Of a stretch of 64,000 nucleotides of DNA, positions 51,732-60,709 are shown piece after piece. The DNA lies in contig DIAY01000212.1 of the NCBI GenBank assembly GCA_002414905.1, forward strand, positions 52,337 through 116,336. The letters are read 5' to 3'. The position numbers and the translations under genes are program-made. Under the pieces are notes generated by a model. The model was given only the letters and a program-made list of their open reading frames with translations, ran no database searches and was not told the DNA's origin. Each line of letters starts with the position of its first letter. The stretch's first letter is position 1. The stretch is from Holophagales bacterium UBA5066 (lineage in GTDB: Bacteria > Acidobacteriota > Thermoanaerobaculia > UBA5066).

Positions 51732-52979
51732 CTAGGACTTCTCAGACGCGCCGAACGCACCGTTCACGTACTCCTTCGCCTGGTCCGGGCGATCCTCGAG
51801 GAAGTGAACGTACTGCCGATAAGTGAAGGCGGGAGAACTGTGGCCGAGCTGGTCGGCCGCGAAGGCGACGGGTGCTCCCTGCGTCAGAAGGCGCGAGGCG
51901 TAGAGGTGGCGGAGGGCATGCGGCGTGAAGTCGGCCCCTTCGACGGCCTTGAGTGCGGGGACCCAGTGGCGCTGGACGAAGTTCCGATCGTTTAGGACCG
52001 GAGGTCGTTCGGCCCGCGGCTCCTTCGTCGTCGGGTCCTGCGCCAATGCAGCGTCCGTCTCCTTCCTAAGGGTGCGGGCCACCGGGAAGACCCATGGATC
52101 CGAACGAACAGTCTTCCCCGATACCTGTTGAGCGCGATAGGCCTTGAGTCTCTCGGCGAGGCCGTCCGGAATCACGATGCTCCGTCTTCCGCGCTCCGTC
52201 TTCGGCGTGCCGAGCTTCCCCGTCACCTGGTCGATTGACCGCGCTACGGTGATGCGACGGCCATCGAGGTCAACATCGTCCCATTGAAGCGCGAGGCATT
52301 CGTTGAGCCGCATTCCCGTAAAGAGCAGAACCTCTGCCGCGGCCCGCGGACCGGGGGCCTTGATGGCCCCGACCACCTTGCAGGCCGCTTCGTAAGAAGG
52401 GACTCGGACTGGATTCGAACGCTTCGGCGGGAGCTCGAGGAGGGTCGCCGGATTCTGGGCGAGGATCCCTCGCTTCACGGCGTCCTGAAGGACTGAACGA
52501 AGGAGGAGAAGCGCCTCGCGCTTCGTCTGGCCCGAAACCTTCCGCTCGATGAGCGTGGCCCGAAGGCGGCTCAGGCGTTCGTAGGTGACATCGCGGAGGG
52601 GCCATTCGCCGAGGGCGGGAGCGAGATGCTGGCGGTAGCGCGACCGCGCGGCTCGTATCGTCGAATCCTTTCGTCCGACCATTGCTTCGGGGAAGTAGAC
52701 CTTCTCGACGAATTCCGTGAAGCTGACTCGCGACGCAGAGCGGTCCACGAGGGGTGCGCCCCCGTCGAGTTCGAGGCTCCGTTTCTCCCGCGCCTTTACA
52801 GCCTCTTCGATGGTAGAGAAGGCTCCGACGAAGGCGCTCTTACCGTGGTGGTAGACGAACGTGTCGAAGGTTCCGTGCGGCGTCATCCAGACGCCGGTCG
52901 CAACCTTTATCCGTCTGAGCGGGGCCTCCTTCGGGAGCTTCTGCGCGAGTTTCCAGCCAACCTTCTGACCTCTCGGCAT
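51732..52979 (-). CDS. Tyrosine-type site-specific integrase
   Basis: Integrase of 415 residues with an N-terminal arm-binding part (residues 1-75), a SAM-like core-binding domain (about 85-185) and a C-terminal catalytic domain. Catalytic residues visible are Arg224 in FTGMRLNE, His354 and Arg357 in HALRH, His380 in LGHSS, and the nucleophile Tyr390 in YRQYVHF. Phage-type integration into or excision from an attachment site is the function; the 3' tRNA-Met half 155 bases away is the probable site. ATG at 52977-52979. All catalytic positions are intact, so the enzyme may be active. Confidence 0.95.
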   Translation of the reverse strand: MPRGQKVGWKLAQKLPKEAPLRRIKVATGVWMTPHGTFDTFVYHHGKSAFVGAFSTIEEAVKAREKRSLELDGGAPLVDRSASRVSFTEFVEKVYFPEAMVGRKDSTIRAARSRYRQHLAPALGEWPLRDVTYERLSRLRATLIERKVSGQTKREALLLLRSVLQDAVKRGILAQNPATLLELPPKRSNPVRVPSYEAACKVVGAIKAPGPRAAAEVLLFTGMRLNECLALQWDDVDLDGRRITVARSIDQVTGKLGTPKTERGRRSIVIPDGLAERLKAYRAQQVSGKTVRSDPWVFPVARTLRKETDAALAQDPTTKEPRAERPPVLNDRNFVQRHWVPALKAVEGADFTPHALRHLYASRLLTQGAPVAFAADQLGHSSPAFTYRQYVHFLEDRPDQAKEYVNGAFGASEKS

Positions 52980-53059
52980 GCCCCGATTCTATCGTAAATC
53001 CCTAGGTCATACCCAAAGCTCGGGTGCGGAGCCCGTCTCGCCGGAGCAGCAGGGAGGGG

Positions 53060-53572
53060 CTAACTCTTCGGGGTCGGCAGCGCAGCGGGCGAAGCCGTTC
53101 GAGTAACTGGCGGAGGGGACACAATGAAGATCGTTGGCTTCCCTGAGATCGACGCATCGAGCGCTTGGTATCCGTTCCCGACGTCTCGGAGGGGGGCGAC
53201 CCGAACCCAAGACAGCTGATCAGGCAAGAGACCCACCGTCTTCGTCCACCGCGTTCCTGCCTCCGTCTGGAGGTAGCGAAGGATGTCTTCCCGGCTATGG
53301 AAGAACTCGCGAGACCACTCGGTCGGCTCCTCCTTCGCTCCGATCCTCCCGAGATAGGCGCCCTCCGCAGCACGAACGCGCGCCTTCTCATCCTCCTGCC
53401 AGCGGAGAGTGTCGAGGATCGGAGAAGAGCCTTCAGGAATCGGTACGGTTCGCGGAGCAGCAGAGGCGTGGGCAGCGGCCGGCGAAGGCCTCTTGGCACT
53501 GACCGTCGTTCCGACGCCGACTCCGACTCCCAGGGCGGCAAGCACCCACGCTACGACCTCTCGTCCTTGCAT
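53060..53572 (-). CDS. Hypothetical protein with N-terminal membrane anchor
   Basis: Not recognised; 170 residues. An N-terminal hydrophobic helix (VVAWVLAALGVGVGVGTTVSA) acts as a signal or anchor. A Pro/Ala-rich linker and a soluble domain with WQEDEKARVRAAEGAYLGRIG and TEWSREFFHSREDILRYLQTE follow. GGAGGAGACG before the ATG at 53570-53572 is a strong ribosome site. The protein is probably a periplasm-facing accessory of the island. There is no visible link to the integrase. Confidence 0.68.
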   Translation of the reverse strand: MQGREVVAWVLAALGVGVGVGTTVSAKRPSPAAAHASAAPRTVPIPEGSSPILDTLRWQEDEKARVRAAEGAYLGRIGAKEEPTEWSREFFHSREDILRYLQTEAGTRWTKTVGLLPDQLSWVRVAPLRDVGNGYQALDASISGKPTIFIVSPPPVTRTASPAALPTPKS

Positions 53573-53684
53573 CGTCTCCTCCTCACGCCGTCCTTCGCTC
53601 GACAGGAGCGGCGACCGCTGATTGTGACTGACGGTGCCTGACTGAACCCGGACACGCAGGCGCGAGTGAGACTGTCGGGGGCGG

Positions 53685-54437
53685 CTATGCGGCTGAGAGC
53701 GTTCTCGCCGCCCGGCGAATCAATCCGCCAAACGACTCATTCTGGACGTAGTCCTCGAGTGCATGGCCGCCGGGAAGCTGTCGATAGCAGGCGGCGCGGC
53801 GTCCGTTCTCCAATGCACGGATCGTCGCCACGTTCGAGTGAAACACATTGTCGTTTCGGTTGTAGTAGAGCGTGATCGGCTCGGGCCAGGAAGCAGGGAC
53901 GGCGACAGCCTGGTCGAGGCCGTCCGCTCCGAGAAGACCGGCGCCGAAGCACTCCGCGTCGGAATGGTGTCCGGCGAGTGCGAGCGGGGCGCCCCCGGAG
54001 TACCCGGCGGTATAGCGCGGCAGGCCCCGCATGGCGGGAAGTGACTCGAACACGGCAGAGAGAAGCTCGATTCGAACATGCGTGTTCCAGCGATCCGCGG
54101 CGGCAGGGTCTACCGGGAAGCGAAGGAACGGGACATCAAAGGGAGCCGTGACGTACACGAACCCAAACGAGTGCGTCCGCTCGAGGGATTCGAGAGTGCG
54201 ATCGAAGATGGGGACGATCGTATTGAGGCGTTCCAAGTAGACCGACTCCGAAACGCCGGAACCCCCGAAGAAGAGCATCAGGAAGGTGGGCTTCGGGCCG
54301 GCCACGAACGCGTCGGCGTGAAAAGGTCGTCCAAGAACCAGGCTCTCGTTGCGGATCTTCTGTCGCTCCACGAACGAAGCGTAGCAGCGAATGCCAGCTA
54401 CCGCCTGTAGCCGGAGCCGACCGCGGCCGAAGCGCAT
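53685..54437 (-). CDS. Alpha/beta-hydrolase-like protein
   Basis: A 250-residue protein with an alpha/beta hydrolase layout. The oxyanion loop candidate is FFGGSGVSES, the nucleophile elbow GYSGGAPLALAG (Ser), and a late His in PGGHALEDYV. The strand LPRYTAGYSGGAP is typical of esterase/lipase families. No signal peptide. The ATG follows the stop of the J-domain gene by three bases, so the two are translationally coupled. Substrate unknown. Confidence 0.72.
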   Translation of the reverse strand: MRFGRGRLRLQAVAGIRCYASFVERQKIRNESLVLGRPFHADAFVAGPKPTFLMLFFGGSGVSESVYLERLNTIVPIFDRTLESLERTHSFGFVYVTAPFDVPFLRFPVDPAAADRWNTHVRIELLSAVFESLPAMRGLPRYTAGYSGGAPLALAGHHSDAECFGAGLLGADGLDQAVAVPASWPEPITLYYNRNDNVFHSNVATIRALENGRRAACYRQLPGGHALEDYVQNESFGGLIRRAARTLSAA

Positions 54438-54440
54438 ATG

Positions 54441-55223
54441 TCAGTCGCCACCGTTGTCGCCGGGCGTGGCGGGTGTGGGCGGCCTGTAGACAGGCTGACG
54501 ATAGGAACGTCGCTCGTAGTGCGGCATCGCGAAATGCGGCATCGTGAAGTGCGGCCGCGTGTAATGAAATCTTGAGTAGCGCGGCCCATCGGGCTCTGCC
54601 GCCTGTTGTCCTGAGACGCCTGACGTCGAGTCGGACCACGAGCGCGGATGATCGACGCGAGAAGGCGCCTCGGGAATATCGACGCTGGGACGGACGGTCT
54701 GGCGCACCTCGTCCCTGACCGCCTCGGCCCGCCGCGCTCCCTCGGAGATGGTGTCGTCGTAGACCGTTCGGCGAGGGTCGGGGCGTGGCGAGGCGGGTCG
54801 CTGGCGCTGAGCGGCGCGGGCGCGCCGGAGTACTTCAGAGATGTCGATGAAGGGCTCGTCGGTTTCCGAAGGAGCACTCGAGCGCGGTCTGCTCGGCGCG
54901 GGTGGCGCCGCTGCGGCTCGGCGAGCGCGGGCATCAAGATAGGCGACGCGGTTCGGTCCGGTGAGCATCTGCCGGGCACGAACGAGTAGCTCGAGCGTCT
55001 CCCGATCACCCTTCCCGTCATTCAGATCCGGATGTACTGCGCGAATCCGCTTCCGGAAAGCGGAGAGGATGTCTGCATGGGAGGCGGTCTCAGGAACGCC
55101 GAGCACAGTGAAGTAGTCGGCGCCCCTGCGGAGATCGTCGTGGTATTCGGGAGTCTTCGTAGGACGGAGAGGGGAGTGGAGGGGGGAGGCAAGAAGGTAC
55201 GGCGAATCGAGCGGCGACGTCAA
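54441..55223 (-). CDS. J-domain protein with Arg/Pro- and His/Tyr-rich tail
   Basis: Product of 260 residues starting at TTG (55221-55223). A J domain at about 36-95 (DYFTVLGVPETASHADILSAFRKRIRAVHPDLND) carries the essential HPD tripeptide that activates Hsp70/DnaK. There are no Gly/Phe, zinc-finger or substrate-binding domains of DnaJ. The remainder is low-complexity: Ala/Arg/Pro-rich, ending in tandem HYTRPHFTMPHFAMPHY-like units and a Tyr/Pro tail. It is coupled to the hydrolase gene. Island-borne J proteins of this type may redirect host DnaK; that is inference. Confidence 0.8.
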   Translation of the reverse strand: MTSPLDSPYLLASPLHSPLRPTKTPEYHDDLRRGADYFTVLGVPETASHADILSAFRKRIRAVHPDLNDGKGDRETLELLVRARQMLTGPNRVAYLDARARRAAAAPPAPSRPRSSAPSETDEPFIDISEVLRRARAAQRQRPASPRPDPRRTVYDDTISEGARRAEAVRDEVRQTVRPSVDIPEAPSRVDHPRSWSDSTSGVSGQQAAEPDGPRYSRFHYTRPHFTMPHFAMPHYERRSYRQPVYRPPTPATPGDNGGD

Positions 55224-55447
55224 GCCGCACTGGAACGGAGTGCGCCTCGCGGTCGTTTAGGAATGACGAATCCAGATGCGTCGAAACGAATCAACACGAC
55301 ATTTCGTCGCCGGCGAGATCAGGGGTCGCAGGTCGCCCCGCATCGCGAGAAAGTCCCGGATGAGGCTGGGCAAAGCCTGTGGTCACACCCCCGCGGCGGG
55401 GCTCGGGACGCCGATCTTTCTCAACTGAATCCTTGACCCATACGGCC

Positions 55448-55864
55448 ATGACGATCCATCAATACGCTCTCCACGAGCGGCTCGAACGGATGTTCGGGCG
55501 AACTCCGGAGTGGTCCGCCCTACACGCTGCGCGGCAGTCGTGCGGGCAACTCTCGCCGGAGGACGCGTATGTCCATCTTTCGCGGCTCTTCGTCGCTTTC
55601 CAAGGGTGGCGCTTCACGCGTCTCCCGAGAACTGCGGGGCTCCCGCAGACGCCAGAAGAACGGCGAGAGAGCTTCTTCCGAGCGCTCGATGAAGAGCGCC
55701 ACGCCCGGGAGGTCGTCCCGGAAACCTACGAGCCATCGCTCGATGAGCGGCCGTCGGCAGTGGGCGAAATGGCGCCATACCTCGAGCTCAACCCCGAACT
55801 GGAAGAAGCCCTGGAAATTGACTACCCGGGCCTCTCCCATCGGCGGACTGCTCGCGTCGTATGA
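55448..55864 (+). CDS. Small hypothetical island protein
   Basis: Not recognised; 138 residues, mostly helical, with a notably charged middle (RRESFFRALDEERHAREVVPE) and an acidic C-terminal section (LELNPELEEALEIDYPG). ATG 55448 starts after a 224-base gap with no other gene; it has no strong ribosome site. It overlaps the following zinc-ribbon gene by four bases (ATGA), so the two form a pair. Confidence 0.62.
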   Translation: MTIHQYALHERLERMFGRTPEWSALHAARQSCGQLSPEDAYVHLSRLFVAFQGWRFTRLPRTAGLPQTPEERRESFFRALDEERHAREVVPETYEPSLDERPSAVGEMAPYLELNPELEEALEIDYPGLSHRRTARVV

Positions 55865-56175
55865 GCGGCCGTTTTGCAGAGGTGCCCTCGCGCCGTTCCT
55901 GTCCGGAGTGCACCGGAGCAGGGCGAGGCGAAAACCCTCTCTACTATTACGTATCGGACGAGGGAGATCTTTCATTCTTCCAGGTTCGATGCTCGAACCG
56001 ACGGGACTGCGGGTACGTCGAAACCCGCGCAGGGGCATTCGGACTCGCGACGAGGAGCGCGCTCCTTAAGTCGCGCAAGACCGTCCGCCGCCTCGTCGTC
56101 GCGGCCGTCGCCGAGGTGATCGCTCTGATCACCATCGGGATGACCCTCACGGTCGTCCTCGCGCAGGGTCGCTAG
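55861..56175 (+). CDS. Zinc-ribbon protein with C-terminal transmembrane helix
   Basis: A 104-residue protein with two Cys pairs, CPECTGAG near residues 14-17 and CSNRRDCGY near 44-50, spaced as a small zinc ribbon. A hydrophobic helix AAVAEVIALITIGMTLTVVLA ends at the terminus. The topology suggests a tail-anchored nucleic-acid- or protein-binding module facing the cytoplasm. It is coupled to the upstream gene and followed after 112 bases by the primase-like gene. Confidence 0.66.
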   Translation: MSGRFAEVPSRRSCPECTGAGRGENPLYYYVSDEGDLSFFQVRCSNRRDCGYVETRAGAFGLATRSALLKSRKTVRRLVVAAVAEVIALITIGMTLTVVLAQGR

Positions 56176-56287
56176 AACAGAAACAGAAACACACCCACCG
56201 GGAGGCTTGCCCAGCTCTCCCCCTTCCCTCTCGGAGCGTCCACCCCGAGAGCAGATCAGCTGCCGTCACGGCAGAAGGAGGTGCAAC

Positions 56288-57208
56288 GTGCGTCCAGTCG
56301 AACCCACCTGGGACGAAATCGCCGTCCGCTACCGCCTCACGCTCCGGCTCCAGGGAAGGCAGCTCCGCGGCCGATGCCCGCTCCACGGCGGGCAGAACCC
56401 GACGGCGTTCGTCGTCGAGCCTACAGGGGGCGTCTTCTTCTGCCACGCCTGCGGACAGGGGGGCGGCATCGGGACGTTCGTTCGCCTCATGGAGGGCGAC
56501 ACCGGCGCCGATCGAGGCGCCCGGGTCCCTGAGGATCTGCGCACACGTCGGCTCGGGCCAAGCCCCCTCGAGCTCCGCCGACTGGCTCGTCTTCGAGACG
56601 TCCTCCTCCATGGCCTCCCCGAAGTCGAGCCGGTCTACCCGCGCGACGGCACGCACCCGTACTTCGCCTCGCGCGGCGCTGCCTCGTCGACAGTTTCGGC
56701 CCTCGGGGGAGGCGTCTACACGGGACCTGGCCCCTACCACCGTCGCGCGGTCTTCCCTGTCTGGACCCCCGAGGGAAAGCTCGTCGGTCACATCGGACGC
56801 GCCATCGATTCTGGCGTCGAGCCGCGGTACCTCTGCGAGCGGGGCTTTCGGAAATCGCTCCTGCTCTACAACGAGCAGTCGGGCCAGGCGACGGACACGG
56901 TGTTCGTCGTCGAGGGGATCTTCGACGCCCTCGCAGTGATCCAGGCCGGCTTCGCGAACGTCGTGGCCCTCCTCGGGGCGGTGGCCTCGCCGTACCAGCT
57001 CGCGGCGCTGTCCTCTTCCCGGCACGTCGTCTCGCTCCTCGATGCCGACGATGCTGGTCGCCGTGGGGCGACGCTGCTCCGGGAAGTCCTCGGGAGGAAC
57101 GTGACGGTATGCGATCTCGTGCATGGCGATCCCGGGGACGCGATGGCGGATCGTATTCGGTACGCGCTCGCGGGAGCCGTCACCGGTTCGCCTCTGCGCC
57201 CCGGTTGA
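56288..57208 (+). CDS. CHC2 zinc-finger/TOPRIM mini-primase
   Basis: A 306-residue protein combining a DnaG-type CHC2 zinc finger (CPLHGGQNPTAFVV...FFCHACGQGG, about 35-62) with a TOPRIM domain (VFVVEGIFDALAVIQAGF with the catalytic Glu, then SLLDADDAGRRG with the Asp pair). The helicase-binding C-terminus of DnaG is missing, as in plasmid- and phage-borne primases. Primer synthesis for the mobile element is inferred. GTG 56288 follows GAAGGAGGT with ideal spacing. Confidence 0.85.
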   Translation: MRPVEPTWDEIAVRYRLTLRLQGRQLRGRCPLHGGQNPTAFVVEPTGGVFFCHACGQGGGIGTFVRLMEGDTGADRGARVPEDLRTRRLGPSPLELRRLARLRDVLLHGLPEVEPVYPRDGTHPYFASRGAASSTVSALGGGVYTGPGPYHRRAVFPVWTPEGKLVGHIGRAIDSGVEPRYLCERGFRKSLLLYNEQSGQATDTVFVVEGIFDALAVIQAGFANVVALLGAVASPYQLAALSSSRHVVSLLDADDAGRRGATLLREVLGRNVTVCDLVHGDPGDAMADRIRYALAGAVTGSPLRPG

Positions 57209-57412
57209 AGATCGGCCTCTCTCTGGACGACCACACTCGGCGCTGGCACAATGCTCTTTCGACTTCGTGCCTGACGCACTCGTCAGGCCCCGTTCGAAGA
57301 GGCGTTCACGCGATCCCGGTCATCAGCCGCTCACATGCCTCCACACTCTCGGGATCTGGCTTCGATATTCGGCGAGGATTGACCACGAGAGACCAGGGCC
57401 GAGGAGATGTTC

Positions 57413-60400
57413 ATGTCAATCGGAACCCCCGTCCGCTTCGCCGCTACGCGCGTGCGAGGTCTCCTTTCCTGCGGCCTAGCCCTCGCCCTTCTGGCAGCAG
57501 GGGACGCTCGCGGAGCGTGCACCCTGACCTGCTCCGGGAGCATCGTCATGAATGCCGTTGCCGGAGATCAGGTCCCTTTCGAAGCCATCGCTACCGCGAC
57601 CGGCTGCACCGGCTCCCCTTCGTTCCAGTGGAACTTCGGCGACGGCACAACCTCAACCCTCCGGACCGGAACGCATGTCTTCGCGAACCCCGGTCTCTAT
57701 CCCGTCACCCTGTCGGTCTCGGTTCCCGGCGCGAGCACCTGCACCAAGGCGGGAACCGTCTCCGTCAGCTACGTCCCGCTTCCCGGGGACGATGTGACTG
57801 TCAGCACCTTCGCAGGCAGGACCGGGGTGGTTGGAAAGGACGACGGTCCAGCCGAGTTTGCGACCTTCAGCGACATCTACGGGGTCGCTCCTGACGCAGT
57901 GGGAAACATCTTCGTGGCCGATTTCAACAACACGATTCGAAAGATCAGCACCGCGGGGGTCGTGACGACGGTCGCAGGGAGGGCTGGGTCCAGCGGATAC
58001 GCTGACGGTCCAGCGACGCAGGCCAGGTTCCACAACCCGCGCGGCATGGTTTTCGACGTCAACGGGATCCTCCTCGTCGCCGACTACTTCAACTGCACGA
58101 TACGGAAAGTTACGCCTGATGGACAAGTGTCGACCTTCGTCGGCACCGGGAAGAGCTGCGGGGCCAAGGATGGATGGAACAGCGAGGCCCGCTTCAACAA
58201 CCCCAATGGACTCGCGCTCGGTCGCAACGGATTCCTCTACGTGGCTGATTCCGGGAGTCACACTATTCGCGTCGTCTCCCCCGACGGCAAGGTCATGACC
58301 CTCGCGGGGCAGGCTGGGGTATCCGGCAACGCCGACGGCTCCGCCTTCTCCGCCCGTTTCAACTACCCGCACAGCCTGTCGTTTGACGACGCGGGGAATC
58401 TCTACGTCTCCGAGGGTACCGGGCGCCGCATCCGAAGGATCTCCCCCGATGGGGTCGTCAGTACCGTCATCGACATGAGCACGAGCCGCTACGGGGAGTT
58501 TGCCGCATACCCCGAGGGAATCACCGTGGCTCCCGACGGCGCCCTCTACATCGTCGACTGGGCCAGGTACGCCGTCTTCAAGCTGCCGCTCGGCGACACA
58601 CTTCGTGTCCTCGCCGGCCTCCCCGGCAGCCGGGGCACCAGCGACGGGACCGGTCCAGCCGCCCGGTTCTACATGCCGACCGCCATCACCTGGAGCCCCA
58701 AGCACGGCGCACTCTTCGTCGCCGACGCCTCGAACCACACGATTCGCAAAATCGCTCCGCCGCCGTCGCCGGTCGCCGACCTCGTCGTACGAGGCGGTGC
58801 GAACCCCGGCCCGCGTCTCGTGGGCTCCGAGACGACCTGGATGCTGACGGTGACGAACGACGGCCCGACGTCCGCCACGGAGTCCACCCTCGAGGTGGAG
58901 GTGCCCTCGCTCTTCACGGGCGTGTCCGGTCGGGTATCGACGAGCGGAAGCTGTACCGGCGCCCCTTCCCTCCGGTGCACCCTCGGCGCGCTTGAGCCCG
59001 GGGCTTCGGCGACGGTCACGGTCGGCGGCATCGCGAGCGCCGCCGGGGTGGCTCGCCTCCGGGCACGTGCGCAGAGTTCCACGACCGAGAGTGACCCGGC
59101 CACCAACGTCTTCGAGTCCATCGTTGAGGTGCTCTCGAGTACCCCCGGGCAGATGCGGCGCGACTTCTTCGTCCCGGTGGTCCTCTCGTCCTCGGGGGCG
59201 AACGGTTCGTACTTCACGACTGAGCTCACCGTCACGAACCGGGGCACGCGCGCGGTCACGGCGCTCTTCAGCTACACCGCCGCCGCCGGAGGCGGGTCCG
59301 GAGCCACCACCATCCCCGAGGTTGTCGGCGCCGGCCTCCAGACGGTCGTGCCGGATGCCATCACGTTCCTGGCCGAACGCGGCCTGCCGATTCCGACATC
59401 GGGGAATCGGGTCGGAACGCTCCGGGCCTCGTTCGACGGACTGGACGATCCGCTGTCCGTCTCCGTGACGGCGCGGACCACCACCGCGGTCTCGAGCCCG
59501 GCCGGCCGCGCTGGGCTGGCGTACAGCGGCGTACCGCCGAGCCGACTCCTCACCGGCACGGCGATCATCCCCGGTCTCCGCTACGACGCGGCGAACCGCA
59601 GCAACCTCGCGATCCAGAACGCTGGAGATCCCGCCGACGGTCCCGCGACGTTCTCGGTCACGGTCACGTCCGGCGACCCCGCCGTTCCCTTCGAGAAGGT
59701 GCTCCCGCCGCTCGTCCTCGAGCCGGGCGGGTTCCAGCAGTACTCCCCGGGTGACATGGGGCTGGCCTCCGGCTTCCAGGGCGTCGCGCGAGTGGACCGC
59801 GTCTCCGGGACCGCCCCGTTCTTCGCGTACGGCGTTGTGAACGACCAGGGCACGTCCGACGGGTCCTTCATTCTCCCGATCGTCACGAACCGTGCCGGAG
59901 ATGTCACGGGGTTCACTGTCCCCGTCGCGGTTGAGACCGCGGCCTTCTCGACCGAACTCGTGCTCTCGAACCGCGGGACTTCCGCCCTGGCGATCACGAT
60001 TCGGCTCGCCTCGACGTCGGGGGTCGACGTCTCTGCGAACTTCCAGCTGCTCCCGAAGGAGCAGCGGATCTTGCCGAAGGTCGTGGATGCACTCCGTCAA
60101 GCCGGCGCCTCGATCCCTGGGCAGTCGATCGTCGGACCGCTCTTCGTGACGCGAACGGGAGGCGGCAGCCTCTCATCGCTTTCGGTCGGCGCTCGCACCT
60201 CGTCGGCCGGCGGTGCCGGGCGCTTCGGCCTCTACTACGAGGCGATTCCGTATGGGACCGCCGCAACCGGGTCGCTCTCCCTCAGTGCCCTTCGGCAGGA
60301 CGCAGACAACCGAACGAACCTCGCCTGCGTGAACACGGGGGAGCACGATGGTGGCCCGATCGACCTCAAGCTCGAGATCTTCGACGGCACCACCGGCACC

Positions 60401-60622
60401 CTGACCGCGACCGATCAGAAAGGCTTCCTCGGCATGTCCGCGCAGGGCTTCGTGCAGCTCGATTCCGTCCTGAAGACGCTCGCGCCGTCAGCCTCGAACG
60501 GGTATGCCCGCGTGACACGGACGAGTGGCGGCAACCCATTCCTCTGTTACGCGGTTATCAACGACGGCGGGATTCCGCGGTCGCGCACTGACGACGGTGC
60601 CTTCATCGCGGCCGACGAGTAG
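57413..60622 (+). CDS. Large secreted NHL-repeat protein with PKD, DUF11 and duplicated C-terminal module
   Basis: A 1069-residue protein: signal peptide (about 1-35); a PKD-like fold (about 42-120, with FQWNFGDGTTS); a six-bladed NHL propeller (about 130-446, with repeats such as GLALGRNGFLYVADSGSHTIR); a DUF11/CARDB-like beta domain (about 452-570); and two copies of a 240-250-residue module (about 580-828 and 830-1069). The modules share FVPVVLSSSG/FTVPVAVETA, TELTVTNRG/TELVLSNRG and LRYDAANRSNLAIQN/LRQDADNRTNLACVN. ATG 57413 is preferred over 57407 because AGGAG sits six bases before it. It is probably a surface or adhesion protein; function unproven. It is typical of acidobacterial secreted proteins, which suggests the island cargo came from a related host. 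Confidence 0.83.
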   Translation: MSIGTPVRFAATRVRGLLSCGLALALLAAGDARGACTLTCSGSIVMNAVAGDQVPFEAIATATGCTGSPSFQWNFGDGTTSTLRTGTHVFANPGLYPVTLSVSVPGASTCTKAGTVSVSYVPLPGDDVTVSTFAGRTGVVGKDDGPAEFATFSDIYGVAPDAVGNIFVADFNNTIRKISTAGVVTTVAGRAGSSGYADGPATQARFHNPRGMVFDVNGILLVADYFNCTIRKVTPDGQVSTFVGTGKSCGAKDGWNSEARFNNPNGLALGRNGFLYVADSGSHTIRVVSPDGKVMTLAGQAGVSGNADGSAFSARFNYPHSLSFDDAGNLYVSEGTGRRIRRISPDGVVSTVIDMSTSRYGEFAAYPEGITVAPDGALYIVDWARYAVFKLPLGDTLRVLAGLPGSRGTSDGTGPAARFYMPTAITWSPKHGALFVADASNHTIRKIAPPPSPVADLVVRGGANPGPRLVGSETTWMLTVTNDGPTSATESTLEVEVPSLFTGVSGRVSTSGSCTGAPSLRCTLGALEPGASATVTVGGIASAAGVARLRARAQSSTTESDPATNVFESIVEVLSSTPGQMRRDFFVPVVLSSSGANGSYFTTELTVTNRGTRAVTALFSYTAAAGGGSGATTIPEVVGAGLQTVVPDAITFLAERGLPIPTSGNRVGTLRASFDGLDDPLSVSVTARTTTAVSSPAGRAGLAYSGVPPSRLLTGTAIIPGLRYDAANRSNLAIQNAGDPADGPATFSVTVTSGDPAVPFEKVLPPLVLEPGGFQQYSPGDMGLASGFQGVARVDRVSGTAPFFAYGVVNDQGTSDGSFILPIVTNRAGDVTGFTVPVAVETAAFSTELVLSNRGTSALAITIRLASTSGVDVSANFQLLPKEQRILPKVVDALRQAGASIPGQSIVGPLFVTRTGGGSLSSLSVGARTSSAGGAGRFGLYYEAIPYGTAATGSLSLSALRQDADNRTNLACVNTGEHDGGPIDLKLEIFDGTTGTLTATDQKGFLGMSAQGFVQLDSVLKTLAPSASNGYARVTRTSGGNPFLCYAVINDGGIPRSRTDDGAFIAADE

Positions 60623-60709
60623 CGAGGGAAACGCTTCCTCGTACCTCCGGGTCGGAGAGGTCGGGTCCCGAACAGCGGCGGCAGGCCTGGGCGAGGGGAG
60701 TCTGCGTCG

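Noticed and set aside
52626..52997. 123-codon plus-strand frame opposite the integrase N-terminus
   Set aside because: The integrase on the minus strand has complete catalytic motifs and a natural start; the plus frame is a shadow.
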